From Bathynomus jamesi (lineage: Eukaryota > Arthropoda > Malacostraca > Isopoda > Cirolanidae), in NCBI GenBank assembly GCA_023014485.1, contig JAJOZX010005513.1, forward strand, positions 218,501 through 282,500: 64,000 bases of DNA, written 5' to 3'. Numbering within the stretch: the first letter of the stretch is position 1; each line of letters opens with the position of its first letter. Positions 19,683-30,149 of this stretch are shown in pieces. A program made the position numbers and the translations under genes. The notes under the pieces were generated by a model that worked only from the letters and a program-made list of their open reading frames with translations, had not been told where the DNA came from and ran no database searches.

Positions 19683-20160
19683 TCATACTATACGAGTACG
19701 CACAATCGGAAAACGGCTTTTTATCTGTCTGCATACCATTTCATCGTTTCGTTGAGTGTGACACGGGTCGAATAATTTTAAAAATTTATACTTTACCACG
19801 TGACATATGCATGAGAAATGAAAGCAGTACATCCCGCGTATTACTAAAATATCCTTGTAACCGGAATGGGTTCCATACAACTTCGGGGATATGCAACTGG
19901 TCGAGAAATTTTACAATAACAGGGTCACTCCAGGGCTGAGTCCCGAGTGAATCAAAATAGTACATGCGACCCCTATTTTTAAAATAGATTGCAAACCAAT
20001 GAATCCCTTCATTACCAATGACATCTGTGTTCACAATAAGACTACCGCAATCTCGCGTAGTTGGCAAATTCAATGTTTCATTCTTCGCAAACACTCCGAT
20101 AAATTTGGAACGTGTGATTCGTTCACTATTCATTACTCTCTGAAGTGTATTCGCATCCAT
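19683..20160 (-). pseudogene. Adenovirus-type cysteine protease (Polinton/adintovirus PRO), frameshifted
   Basis: Maturation proteases of this family cleave capsid precursors. The frame from 20160 (MDANTLQRVMNSERITR) shows the His-containing strand GNEGIHWFAIYF followed by YFDSLG with the acidic residue, then NPFRLQGYFSN. The expected catalytic Cys region is not in that frame. A frameshift near 19850-19865 moves it to the frame that contains MYC and FDPCHTQRNDEMVC and runs to about 19683. The gene starts two bases from the end of the capsid gene, as in compact viral gene arrays. As read, the protease is inactive. Confidence 0.75.
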
Positions 20161-20161
20161 T

Positions 20162-21455
20162 TTAAAAGTCAGTGATAACGCCCCTAAATCTGTCTACTTC
20201 TATTAGGGCCTGTGCCTCGAGGTATACTAGTACACTAATAGGCGTGTCTATAGGTTTGGTGAATTCCAACCTGACTGAGATGTTTCCACTCTGTTGTGGA
20301 CTTAAATGTGTATTTACGCTAGCAGATAAGTCAGGTGTGATGTCAAACGGATAAAGGTTAAATTGATCAATGAATTCTTTCTGCGTTACCCCATTCCCGA
20401 GCTCATCACAATCACCTGCAATATGGGCCAGATTACTATATGCTCTCGCGCAAAGGTAACAGCGTTGATGAATAGTCCGTATCCAATGTTCCTCCCAACG
20501 CAATGCCATTAACGTATAGTTATATTTTTAAGTCCGAAATTCTCGAATTTAAAGGCACTCTTTTTATATTTTCCATTCACCGAAGCATGGTTCTGCATTC
20601 CAATTAATATCCTTTTAGGAAGATTTCCCAGGGCATGTTTTCTATCTGTTTCGATGCCAACCCTGCTGGCACCGTGTATAGTTTGATTTGTACTCTGTTA
20701 ATAGGGTATTTTACTGTGGCGTTTAGTAAATTTTTCTCAATTTCTAGTTGTTTTGGTGAACTTAATTTCACTCGCCGTACGCGGAGGTATGTCTCCATAA
20801 TGTGAACCACAACGGGTTTTGCTCCCTCTTCTTGATCAGCATCCAGATTTAAGCAGATCTCAGGATTCGTGCGGGTGAGCTTTATTTTCATATCCACCCC
20901 ATTCACAAGCAACTTCTCCTGGAATGTGAAATCTGTATGCAGGCGTCCAAAACACTCGTATATCTTCTTTTTAGAATTTTTAAATTTGTCCTTTATACTA
21001 CTTTCGTCTTTAGTTTGATAATATCCCTCGGCACTTAAAAAGGTATCCTTCGCTTCTTTGGAAAAGTTGAGGACATTTTCCAGATAGGCTCGTAGGTGAT
21101 AGTACCCCGTGCCTGCCGATATGTTGACCTGATTTAAATATACGTCACACTGGTTGAATATGGAGTGCAGAAAGTTTGTTTCAGGGTATACAGCATATTT
21201 GTCATCGCAGTCCGTTCCATCAGAATGGGCTATACGTAGTTTAGCGTACATGTGCACACAGCTTGGATCAAAAAAGTAAGGGCCTGAGCTGGGTATCACG
21301 AATTCTATAGGGGCACTCGGGGAACTAATTGTGTTTAAAGGGTTAATTGTAATAAAGTCACTGTGTTCAATAGAAACTTGAGTTGGGGGCATGTCAAAGA
21401 GGGACAGCTCCGATTTACAGCATTGTGAACTACACGGATGGATGAAGCGTGCCAT
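20162..21455 (-). pseudogene. Major capsid protein (double jelly-roll, Polinton/adintovirus type), one frameshift
   Basis: The frame from 21455 to 20604 (283 residues) opens with a Cys-rich start and LSLFDMPPTQVSIEHSDF. It is a recognisable member of the family annotated in many animal genomes as F54H12.2-like, which corresponds to the Polinton capsid protein. A frameshift near 20635-20650 moves the gene to another frame that runs through to the C-terminal ORF 20509-20162 (ends VDRFRGVITDF). Combined length of about 430 residues is normal for the family. Only this single lesion was seen, so the copy looks comparatively young. The protein would form hexon-like trimers of an icosahedral particle. 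Confidence 0.8.
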
Positions 21456-21539
21456 GACAAGTTAGAAATAGTGCCTCCTCTCTCGACAAGTAGTAAACAA
21501 ACTATGATTCATGAGATCAATGTCCTTAGCTTATATCAG

Positions 21540-21892
21540 TCAAAAAAAATGGTCAACCATAGGTTTCATTCGCTTAGAATACTTTTTATATATCCTTTTA
21601 CGTTCAATGCCACGTGGTGGTAATCCCTTCTTCCCACCAGCACGCATTTTTCTCTTTAAATCTTTGACGATTTTATCCCGTATACGTTTAAGTGTTTTTT
21701 TAGAGCTTCTTTAGGTTTAGCCCCAGCCAATGTTTTCTACAGTGTTAAGACCTGATTGTAGCGCTTTCTTTCCGAGGTATCTGGCACCCCTCTTCAGCAA
21801 AGGAACAGCCGTACGTAGTATGGTTGAAAAAATGGACCCAAGTCCACTACCACGCTGGTATCTCACCCCTCGATAGACGGTGAAAGGCTTTG
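21540..21892 (-). pseudogene. Small basic protein between penton and capsid genes, frameshifted
   Basis: Three consecutive frames read: RGVRYQRGSGLGSIFSTIL with a Gly-rich and hydrophobic stretch (about 21865-21740), then a KEALKK segment (about 21720-21690), then a strongly basic Arg/Lys/Gly-rich tail (about 21675-21560). Polintons usually have a small DNA-binding or core-like protein here, and size, basicity and position fit. At least two frameshifts. Function by analogy only. Confidence 0.55.
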
Positions 21893-21896
21893 GCCA

Positions 21897-22743
21897 TTAT
21901 AACTCAGTGCGTCGAAAATGCAGCTTCACTGTTAAGCTCCCGTCACCGAATGGGAAATTTTTACCCTCAATCGTTCTTATATATATTGAGATATTGGTTA
22001 TTAGATTAGTTGCGACATTCACATAATGGGGTCTGTCATATGTAATACTCAAACTCCTTCCTCTATGGTTGGGGATGTGGCAATGCGCAGCAGGCGTGCC
22101 TGGGTATCCCCAACAAACTGGTGCTCCACTATATTGCTGTAAATATAGCACATGTCTGGGGGTGAGCTCACCCAATTTTCCAATTTCATTGATACATTAG
22201 GCTGGACAAGTCATGTTGTACCTCGTGAAATGTATCTCTTTGGAAGGCTGATCGATATCGCCCCTCGGTCATAATTTTGAACACTTCGGTCTTTAATATT
22301 TCGGTTAATCTTTGATTTTAGGATTAGAGTATGTGCAGGGTTTTCTTTGTTTACGATTTCGTATACTAAATCAGTCGTAAGATTTGAGTTTTTTAAACGC
22401 GTTTAGGTCTCAACATCCTCAGCCGAACCATAACGGCCCGGACCTAGTGTTACTTCTATACTGTAATACCGTGCAACCTCAGTCCGAGCGATACGTATAG
22501 TTTCATCCCGTTACCCCGACTTTTTCACACATTAATGTCTCTAAGAATCGTAAAAACGGTAACTTTATAATCTTTATTTAAAAAGAGGGTGTCCAGCTGA
22601 ATTTCACACATCCCCACCTCATACAATTCACGACCCAATTCAATGGGTCCATGGAGCTCTTTTACAAAGTTGGCTAGTGTGTTAGGGTGTACAGACAGGG
22701 ACGAGGAGGACGGGAGTGTGACGTAGAAATGGTTAGGAGCCAT
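21897..22743 (-). pseudogene. Minor capsid (penton-like, single jelly-roll) protein, broken
   Basis: The start MAPNHFYVTLPSSSSLSVHP at 22743 and the end SITYDRPHYVNVATNLITN...VKLHFRRTEL at 21897 are the conserved N- and C-terminal ends of the Polinton penton-like family. In between (22176-22524) the frame changes more than once. Length is about 280 residues over the whole span, as expected. The start lies inside the end of the integrase frame (overlap about 70 bases). The product would sit at capsid vertices. Confidence 0.72.
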
Positions 22744-22744
22744 G

Positions 22745-23504
22745 TTGCATACAATTTAAGCTTCATTATTGCATCAGCTTTTATATAGGTATTGAAGCTT
22801 TCTGGGTATCCTAGCCATTTCACCAGGTACATTTTTCTCTTTCCTGAACCTTTGCTTCCTAAAATGTTCTCCATTTTAAACACATTTTTTCTTAAATTAA
22901 ATGCCACTTTCTGCAACTCCTCGCGGTAAAAGCCTCCTGCGATTTCTTCCCCATTCAAATCTTCAACGTAATACATCATTATCTCACCTTTAGGTCTCAT
23001 AGCCCTAACTTTAAAAATCTCGCGTGTCCATCCTTGCTCAAATCCCTTCGCGAATTTATTTCCCGAACGCGACAGCCTTACGTAATCGTTGATTTTGAAA
23101 CGCGCAGTGTGTGGTGGTGTTCCATCTCTCACCTCTGGCGCGTACCTCTTTCTAAAACTTCGTTAGGTGTTGTCCCAATCGTGCGATGGTGTGAGCGGTT
23201 GTAGGATGAGGTCAATGATTCCAGAATGTCTAGAAATCTGTACGTGTTTTTGTGTATAAAATAGCGGTGCATGCGCTCCTTCGTGGTACGTTGAACTCTC
23301 AGCTAAAGAAGCCTTATGTATAGAATTGGTAGTGCAATAGCTGATATTAAACTCTGTCAACATGTTCTGAAAAGCACGGCCTATAAATTCCTTCCCCATA
23401 TCCGTACAGAAATAGCCAGGAACCCTGTTTTCTTTTAACATCAGCGTTTTGGTGGCTTTAGCAACTTTCAGGTGATTTATTTTTCAGAGGAATTAGCCAC
23501 ACTG
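22745..23504 (-). pseudogene. Retroviral-type integrase, C-terminal two thirds (Polinton INT)
   Basis: Begins at the right border of the insertion (VWLIPLKNKS in one frame), continues GYFCTDMGKEFIGRAFQNML (about 23410-23350), the catalytic-core strand with the second Asp, then a region where the expected Glu helix is disrupted (AESSTYHEGAH), and after a frameshift near 23150 the C-terminal part: RFKINDYVRLSRSGNKFAKG and a chromodomain-like end YLVKWLGYPESFNTYI (about 22840-22790). Integrases of this type join the linear element to target DNA. The N-terminal third is at 25270-25587, displaced by the nested transposon. Confidence 0.8.
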
Positions 23505-25288
23505 TAGGGTGCTCCGAAAATTAAAAGATGTTGAAAAAAGCTCGTAAAACTTTGCTCCCCGGGCTGCTTCTCATTCTTTTATATCATATTAATGCCAGAA
23601 AAAAATATTAGCTACATTGAAACATACTAAGCCTTGGCACCAGGCAGCTGAAAAATATGCTTTATTGAATTAATTTATTATACTTAATACTTACATTTTT
23701 TTTTTTTCAGATTTACCTATCATAAATAGCGTATCTATTAAATAAATCGTAGTTTTACTCGAGTTTATATAAACTTAAATAATTATTACAAAATTTAATA
23801 CTTATTTTTTTGCCAAGAAGAGCAATAATTAATTACTTTTCAATGGCAGAGGGAAACTAATAATAATGATGATGATCCAAATAAAAAAATCAAAGGATAA
23901 TTGAAATATTTCCTTAAGAAAAGATATAATATGGCTAATAGAAAAGCCTATCGAAAAACTCTGCTCTGATGTTCGAATCCCGACGAAGGGGAACATCTTA
24001 CGCTATTTTTTCTACCTAAAAGATGGACAAATGAAGAAAGAGAAATTTAGAAATTTTAACGGTACAATTGCTAAAAAAGTATTAGAAGATACAGAAAAGC
24101 AGTGGATGAAATCAGGAATCGAAACACAACGTAAAGATAAAGTCAAGAAAAAGATTTTAGACCTTTACAAGAATTATAGGACACTCCAAAAAAAGAAAGG
24201 TTCCAATTCCAACAAGGTAAAGGAAGAAAATTTTGTTAGAGACCTTGACTCCTATTTTTTTTATTGCCCATAAAGATGCCGAACGCAGAGTTCAAACTGA
24301 TCGGTTGAGGACGACAGAACAGAAAAAAGAGGATATTGATTTCATAAATGCAATGAAAGAGGGTAGAGAAGTTCTTTTAGGATCCGAAGATAAAAAATAT
24401 CCAAAAAAGGTTCAAGCTAAAAGGAATAGGGAAGAGAATTTCACTTACAGAATGGAGACAGACATGCGAAGAAGAGAGCAACAAGAGGCTTCAACTAGCG
24501 AACTTAACGATGAGATAGACATTGTTGATGAAAATTATTTAGAATTAGATGATAGTGATAATGATGAAAATGTGATTTCGAATTCTGATAAAAAAGAAAA
24601 AAGAAAGCGTTCGAAAACTATCACACTAGAACTTCCACGAAACCCATTCAAAAGTAAAAAAATATCTGAAATGGCTGATCGTTTAAATTTATCTTCTGGC
24701 CAAAGAACTGCATTTATGGCTTCAGGTTGTAGAGCGCCACAGGAAACTAATTCCTGATTTCAAGAAAGGGACACTAAACTATCTTCTGTAAAATCAAAAT
24801 AAGATCAAAACGGACTGTTTATAACTGCCAAAAGGAAGAGGCCCACTCATGCTAAAACAAAAATAAACCTGATGGCTAGTTATAAACAATTACGCAGGAG
24901 TGAGGGGGCATAAACCTCAGTAAAGGCCAATCTTCATCTAATTTCCCTAGAAATAAGAAGAAATACCAAATTTTAAGCTCGTCTGTTTTTTTTTTTTGCA
25001 CATATACTTATACTATATCAATGCTTTGTATTTTTAAATCAATTCTAATTAACCCTAATTTATTTTTGAGGTTTATGTAACTTAATCTAAAGTAATAATA
25101 CCTACAAATCAGACCTAATTGCATAATTCGAAAATCACAAAACCTCAATTTTACATGAGGCTGGTGGCAAAGCTTAATATGTTAGGATCGAGCTAAAAAT
25201 TCCCAAAAGTGTTCAGAAGCATGATACCAATGAGAAAATAACTGGGAAGCAAATATTCAAAATCATGTTTTTTTTTTTTAGCACCCTA
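23505..25288 (+). mobile_element. TAGGGTG-ended transposon nested in the integrase gene
   Basis: The tip TAGGGTGCT at 23505 matches the inverted AGCACCCTA ending at 25288. Reading the integrase across both borders restores continuity of the protein family, which confirms the insertion limits to within a few bases. Target duplication is not clear (CCACACTG against AGCAACAG), so it has diverged or the borders are off by a few bases. The interior codes only for the N-terminal half of the transposase-like protein known from the 15.3-kb and 47.6-kb elements. The element is younger than the virus-like segment. Confidence 0.7.
24031..24757 (+). pseudogene. N-terminal half of TAGGGTG-element protein
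   Basis: Two overlapping frames: MKKEKFRNFNGTIAKKVLED (24031) to about 24255, then a frame shifted by one (poly-T run at 24257-24261) giving FFIAHKDAERRVQTDRL, an acidic Ser-rich linker (LDDSDNDENVISNSDKKEK) and ITLELPRNPFKSKKISEMADRLNLSSGQ. The layout (basic coiled region, short Asp-Ser-Leu-Phe-Phe/Leu-Phe-Asp-Ile block, charged linker) parallels the N-terminus of the protein at 50658. The CxxH domain is missing. It probably once encoded only DNA binding, or is a simple deletion. Confidence 0.5.
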
Positions 25289-25587
25289 AGCAACAGATAT
25301 CTAGAGAATACATCTATTATGAATATAATGTAGCGGTAACCATCGTTATACACAGAATATCTTTGCATGTCTGTTAAATCTGCTTGCAAATAGTCAATCG
25401 AAGCAGCTGTTGTCTTGGCCGTTTTAAACCTTTTTCTCACAGGCTTATGAAGTGTATAAGCGTCCTGCTCCCGCAAAAATATCTCCTTTTTTTCCTACTC
25501 CATAAACACTTCTGTACAATCTATCTACGCCTCCGTAGGAGGCTGGGTTAGAAATGTCATCATAACGTCTTTTTAATATGTTAGCCA
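25270..25587 (-). pseudogene. Integrase N-terminal third (Polinton INT)
   Basis: The start ATG at 25587 opens MANILKRRYDDISNPASYGG, a zinc-binding-domain region; a frameshift near 25490 leads into EQDAYTLHKPVRKRF, and then the first catalytic strand QADLTDMQRYSVYNDGYRYI with its Asp, up to VFSRYLL where the nested transposon begins. The start overlaps the end of the preceding conserved gene by about 10 bases, as in operon-like viral gene runs. Confidence 0.72.
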
Positions 25588-26323
25588 TTTGCGTATTTTA
25601 GAGGCACGTGGGTAGGGTTGACCGTTGTTTAACCTCTTCTTTCTCCTCTTCAGAGGTGTTACCGCCGGGGGTGATGGCGTCTTCAATTGTGTCAACGTCG
25701 CATGTTCCAGGTCTTTTAACCTGTTCAGATTTCCTATCAATGTTTTGGAGACATTTATTTGTTGTAGTCTTGCTTTAATATGCTTCCATCCTGATGGTGA
25801 GGGTCTATCCCACTCTCACCAGATCATGGACAATGTCTACGATATTCGATCCCTGTACCTTTGCTCCTTCCACAGTGATTTCACCTGTATCGGTCCATTG
25901 TATGGCTGGGTCTTCATTCAATAGATTATAAAGACTTAAACCTTTATTCCTCAATGTGTGTGGGAGGGTGCTTTTTAATACATGTTCGATATGTTGTGTG
26001 GCCGGTCCATTAATCTTTGGTTGGTCAACTCTAACGTCGGACACAGGTCCTATGTCACCATGTCCATTGTTTCCCGTGCTGTGCGTAATAACCACGGGAA
26101 TCTCTGTCTGGTTCTTATAATTTTCGTACTCGTGAAGAAATTTCTGCAGAACTTCTTGGTATAGGATTCTTTTCTCATCAGGTGTTTTTTCACTGTTTAA
26201 TAGGGCTAGCAATTCGCTTTCCATTCTTTCAAGTCTGCTTTTACAGGGATCTAGTTCCGCTGGATTCTTTGAACTTTGCAGTGAAGCATACACCTCGTGT
26301 GGAATCACTACCACTTTCTTCAT
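25575..26323 (-). pseudogene. Conserved Polinton-associated protein of unknown function, one frameshift
   Basis: The frame MKKVVVIPHEVYASLQSSKN (26323-25805) is charged, with a coiled-coil-like N-terminal half (LERMESELLALLNSEKTPDE) and a conserved C-terminal part (LLNEDPAIQWTDTGEITVEG). A frameshift near 25805 leads to WKHIKARLQQINVSKTLI and a basic tail ending near 25575 (KRRKRLN...KIRKWLTY). Proteins of this shape occur between ATPase and integrase genes in animal Polintons; their role is not known to me. Total about 250 residues. Confidence 0.55.
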
Positions 26324-26640
26324 TATATTAATCTAGTCAGTAAAGGACCCAAAACTGAAAATAAGATGGGGAGGAATGACCCTCCTCTTTGTACAATAAT
26401 TCGTTTTTTCTTCCCTACAGTTTGACTTTTACGAGCGAGTGCACGTATTGTGTTCTTGTAACGGCGTAGGCGAGCCTTCTGAGGTGGATTCATTGATACA
26501 TTGCAATTTATAACGTTAAGACAGAATTCACAGATGCATTTTAAAAAGTCGGAGTCGATATTTTTAATAAACATCTGCAGCATTGCCTGGGGCAGTCGAT
26601 GATAGATTTTTATTAATTCATGGTATTTACCCTCTTTGTC
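26323..26640 (-). CDS. Small membrane-tailed basic protein of the virus-like segment
   Basis: An open frame from about 26640, with an internal Met at 26583, ends at 26323. It has a helical N-terminus (FIKNIDSDFLKCICEFCLNV), a basic middle (KARLRRYKNTIRALARKSQT, KKKR) and a hydrophobic C-terminal segment (FLPILFSVLGPLLTRLI) that could cross or enter a membrane. Proteins with this basic-plus-hydrophobic layout are widespread in Polintons beside the ATPase; a minor virion or membrane-lytic role is inferred from analogy only. It appears intact, though its true start is uncertain. Confidence 0.5.
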   Translation of the reverse strand, partial: DKEGKYHELIKIYHRLPQAMLQMFIKNIDSDFLKCICEFCLNVINCNVSMNPPQKARLRRYKNTIRALARKSQTVGKKKRIIVQRGGSFLPILFSVLGPLLTRLI

Positions 26641-27260
26641 ATTCTGGAATATACACCGTTTCAGGTTCGTTTGGAAATATATTTGTTCTTAGAAGCGCCC
26701 TAAACGTGTTTCGCGGATGAAGGTCGCAAAGCAAATATCCGTAACGCGTGCTTGTAGCTTCTTTATAAACTTCCCAAATCTCCTTACGATGATTCGGGAA
26801 TATTTGATTGGCTAATACCCCAATTTGTGATACATCTCTACGTTGCGCGAATAAGACTAGATATTGTGTATTTAACGACACATCGCGCATGTATCTCTGA
26901 AAAATAGATTCTGATTGATGAAGAAGACACTTATGTTAAGATGGTGGGAGAATACTGTAAATGTCTCGGCAAACGTTTTATCCATCTCCGATATGAGATC
27001 GTCAATTACAATGACTGTATGTTCATTTCCTTTTAACGAATTAACGTCATATACGCCTTTGTGGAACAAAATATCATCTTGGTACTCGTTGAACACTGAT
27101 TGATACGCTGAATAGCACCATATAACTATATGCACAAATTTCGAGAACATCTCTCCCTTTTCTTTAATGATTTTAAGCATAAACACAGTTTTACCACATT
27201 CTGTAGGACCAGATATAATTCATGTGGATGGGCTCGTGAACCTGAATTTTTCTACAGAAT
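26639..27260 (-). pseudogene. Genome-packaging ATPase (FtsK/HerA fold), broken
   Basis: On the minus strand: a Walker A GPTECGKT near 27225-27200, with an in-frame stop four codons upstream (near 27220), then MLKIIKEKGEMF; Walker B TVIVIDDLISEM near 27020-26985; then the frame shifts near 26890-26905 and continues MRDVSLNTQYLVLFAQRRDV to ...PETVYIPE. This is the order of A32-type packaging ATPases that pump DNA into capsids in Polintons and related viruses. Two lesions make it non-functional as read. It is the first gene of the minus-strand run. Confidence 0.78.
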
Positions 27261-27692
27261 CCATTTCTAACACGTCACACTCCTAAGTGGGTCATTTACA
27301 AAATATAATAAATATTTAAGTGACGACCCTTATATTCTACAGTCTTGCTTTTCGCTTCTCCCACAGAACCGCCATAATCTTTGATGTGTCTATTGTTAAC
27401 TTATTTATTACACATATTTGTAAATATATATACACACCTTGAATATTTCGTTTATTAAATAAATCGTGTCCCAATTGGCGTTTCACTTTCTCCTTTGTGT
27501 GTGTTTTTGTGTGCACAGTAGAAAATTCTAAGCTCTGCCCAGCGTGTGTACAGGAGAAAGTTCTAAGCTCCGCCCACCTGTATGATTGATCACGAGACTC
27601 CTGCTACCACCTGGGCTTCCCTGCGTGCTCAGTTGATCGCAGTAAGCCTTGGACCTCAGACGTGTATTCTCCCGCGTAGATAGAAAATAGTA
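27261..27692. promoter_or_regulatory. Intergenic region between divergent genes of the virus-like segment
   Basis: About 430 bases separate the minus-strand ATPase and the plus-strand ORF at 27693. AT-rich with one TATATATACACACC; nothing more specific seen. As the point of divergence it is the likely site of promoters in both directions. Confidence 0.3.
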
Positions 27693-27938
27693 ATGGCTAC
27701 CTTTAATATTGCGTGTTCGACGTTTATGAAGTGGTATTCTGAAAAGTGTCAAGATGTGGTGGATACTGAAAAAGTCCCTATTCCACCCTCCTTTGATACT
27801 TTTAAGGTTACATTGAATCGTGCGAAGGAGCAAGAGGTACAAATACTCTACGGCTACTCTGGTGAGAGCATTGTAGGATTTCGTAATACAAGTGGTCTTG
27901 AACTATGTTGTAGGACTAAACTTTATAAAAGCTTATAA
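27693..27938 (+). pseudogene. Unknown ORF truncated by Tc1 insertion
   Basis: MATFNIACSTFMKWYSEKCQ opens an 81-residue frame that would otherwise stop within the Tc1 end at 27938. No family recognised. Upstream sequence ...AATAGTAATGG is a fair start context. It reads away from the ATPase and belongs by position to the rightward arm of the virus-like segment. The original gene may have continued beyond 28898, but I could not join it with confidence. Confidence 0.35.
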
Positions 27939-28895
27939 GCACACCGGACAAAAAATTAGTCACCCCTAATAGCACCGATAGTAGGAAGTTCAAGGTCACA
28001 CAGAGGGCGCTGATGTAGCATTGGTAAGTGACAAGTAGCGGTGACGTAGCACACAGGATCAGATCTGTTTCGTGAGGTGGTGAAGAACAAAGTGTGTGTT
28101 GGATATAGTCTGCAAAATGGGTCGTGAGGCAGACGTTACTCAGTGGCAAAAAGGAGCCATCGTGTTTGGCAGAGCCCACGGACACAAAATGTCTGAAGTA
28201 GCCCAATTTGTTGGTGTGTCAACGCGTACTGTCCAGCGAGTTTACAGAGTGGTGTAGTTCGCAATCAACTGACAATCGACGGCGTAACTGTGGCCGGAAA
28301 ACAATTCTCGACAATAGGGGCCGCCGCCATGTTTCTCGTCTAGTAACTGCAAATCGTTTTCAAACCAGAGAACAATTGCTCCAAGAAACCAATGAGGTTC
28401 TCCAGCGACCAATTTCCGAACGGACATTGCGACGAGAACTGCATGCGATGGACATCTGGAGCAGGGTACCACGGAAGAGGCCGCTGTTAACATCAAGTCA
28501 CAAATTGGCACGTTATAAATGGGCTCAGAGGCACAAAAACCGGACTGCGGCAGATTGGAAACGTGTAATTTGGTCCGATGAGTCCCGTTTTTGTTCTCCA
28601 ATGATGGGAGGCGACGAGTACATCGCAGGTCCAATGAAGCCTTTAATCCTGAATGCGTCGAAGATGTTGTTCAGGCTGGAAACAGAAAGTGAAGCGCAGG
28701 AATAGACACCCACGGACTCTGGCGGAACTTCGGGACCGGCTGATGAACGAGTGGCAGCAAATCGATGTTCAGTACATGCACAACCTCGTAGAGTCTCTGT
28801 CTCGCCGGATTCGTGCGGTTATCAAGGCCAGAGGCGCCGTCACACGTTATTAGGTACATTCTGAGGGGTGACTAATTTTTTGTCCGGTGTGTGCT
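27938..28895 (+). mobile_element. Tc1-like transposon, copy 2 (same internal deletion)
   Basis: Ends AGCACACCGGACAAAAAATT and the inverted right end (with an extra GT: CCGGTGTGTGCT), flanked by TA at 27936-27937 and 28896-28897. Near identical to copy 1 at 6316-7279, including the junction of the central deletion. Inserted in the rightward arm of the virus-like segment. Confidence 0.92.
28117..28852 (+). pseudogene. Tc1-like transposase, deleted and frameshifted
   Basis: Starts MGREADVTQWQKGAIVFGRA. A one-codon change at 28245 (TACAGAGTGGTG against TACAAAGAGTGGTG in copy 1) shifts the frame and stops it early. A second frame (28208-28705) carries EQLLQETNEVLQRPISERTL and the first catalytic motif WSDESRF, then the deletion; the C-terminal HPRTLAELRDRLMNEWQQID lies in another frame (28653-28853). 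Not functional. Confidence 0.85.
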
Positions 28896-28897
28896 TA

Positions 28898-29618
28898 TAT
28901 ACCGTGAAGTAAAAGAAAACACGTGCAGAAGAGAAGCAACAGATATGGATAGTGAGTCTTGTTGATGAGTGGTGTGACAAGCGATATTATGTCATGTTAC
29001 ATCATATCGATTACTAGTACCCTGCGACTGAGAATGTAAATCTTGTCATCATGGAGAATTTTAAGTATTTTTATCACTATATTAATATATATGAGGTTTG
29101 TAGTGAGGTTGTGGTTAATGCCCTGTGTGAGTTTTTAACATATTTAGAGACGAGTATCGCTTGTTAAACAAAAAGGAAAAATATGGGCATATGTTCCTCT
29201 CAAATAGTGCACCGGATTGTGAAGATGTTTAGTTTGTGGAAATGAAGGTCTGGTGAGTGATAAAACAGTAAAACCAATATAAAATGTTTAGTTCGTGAAA
29301 ATCCCCTATGCAAAAATGTCTGGTGCGTATTCTGGGGAGTGGGAGTGATAAAACATTAAAACCGTTATTACTTCATGTATCGGAAAATTTCTCAAAACAT
29401 CTACCCAACATCTACCCATAGCATCTATATCGTTGTTTAGGCATGAAATAACACACGCAAAATTTTATGACTCTAGGCTAGGGTTTAAAAATACGTTTTT
29501 GACTACTAAAATATGATTTTCATCGCTCTGCCGGGGGCAGAAGATGATTACCTATTAAGCTAAGATTTTGCAGAGGCTATTTTCTCATGCGTGCGCAAGT
29601 CTTTGTCTCTATTAGAAT
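28898..29618. other. Unassigned part of virus-like segment
   Basis: Contains a 38-codon frame MENFKYFYHYINIYEVCSEV (29051-29167) and an imperfect internal duplication (ATGTTTAGTTTGTGGAAATG at 29226 and ATGTTTAGTTCGTGAAAATC at 29284). No family recognised. Confidence 0.4.
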
Positions 29619-30149
29619 ATGGAAATCGAAAAAAATGTAAAATCGATCCACCCTAGTGTAGGTACAAGAGAGCAGATTAGTGACCCCCCCTCATATGCCG
29701 TTGTTTGTACGTTGTGTATAAATAACGATCGCCCATGCATTGATATACGGCTGATGTGGAAGAATGCTTCTGATAATAACGCTCTTGTCCCTACGCGAAA
29801 CCGTTTCATCCTCGACAGAATGTTTGAAATCGTCGGATTCCGCAAGCTGAAGCCTATATTAGACGCGCGTGTTATGGATATGCTTTATTTTGATACTGTT
29901 CTTGAATACGCATACACCTCTGCTCGATGGGTTTACTGAGTGTAGGACTGAACAAGGTGAGAATGGTCTAGAGCTGGATACTTATTTAAAAAGTTTAGAC
30001 TGAAATATCATGAACTTTGGTACAAAGCACTTGAACGGTACAGGGCTGAGCTCACCTACACCGTTCACCCTGAAGAACTCTTTCTTTATATAATGAGGAG
30101 CTGTCGTAACGATTTAGAAGATTATTTCAAGTGTCGCTATGCAGTGTGA
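29619..30149 (+). pseudogene. Unknown gene of the rightward arm, frameshifted
   Basis: The frame MEIEKNVKSIHPSVGTREQI (29619-29939) stops. The +1 frame continues (CRTEQGENGLELDTYLK), and then the original frame resumes (FRLKYHELWYKALERYRAEL) to a stop at 30147-30149. Read with two small lesions it would be one protein of about 175 residues. No homologous family recognised. Its end overlaps the start of the next frame (ATGCAGTGTGA, 30139-30149), a compact arrangement like that of viral genes. Confidence 0.4.

Noticed and set aside
23505..23513. Exact 8-bp target duplication for the nested TAGGGTG element
   Set aside because: CCACACTG and AGCAACAG do not match well; the insertion is instead supported by integrase continuity and the terminal repeats.
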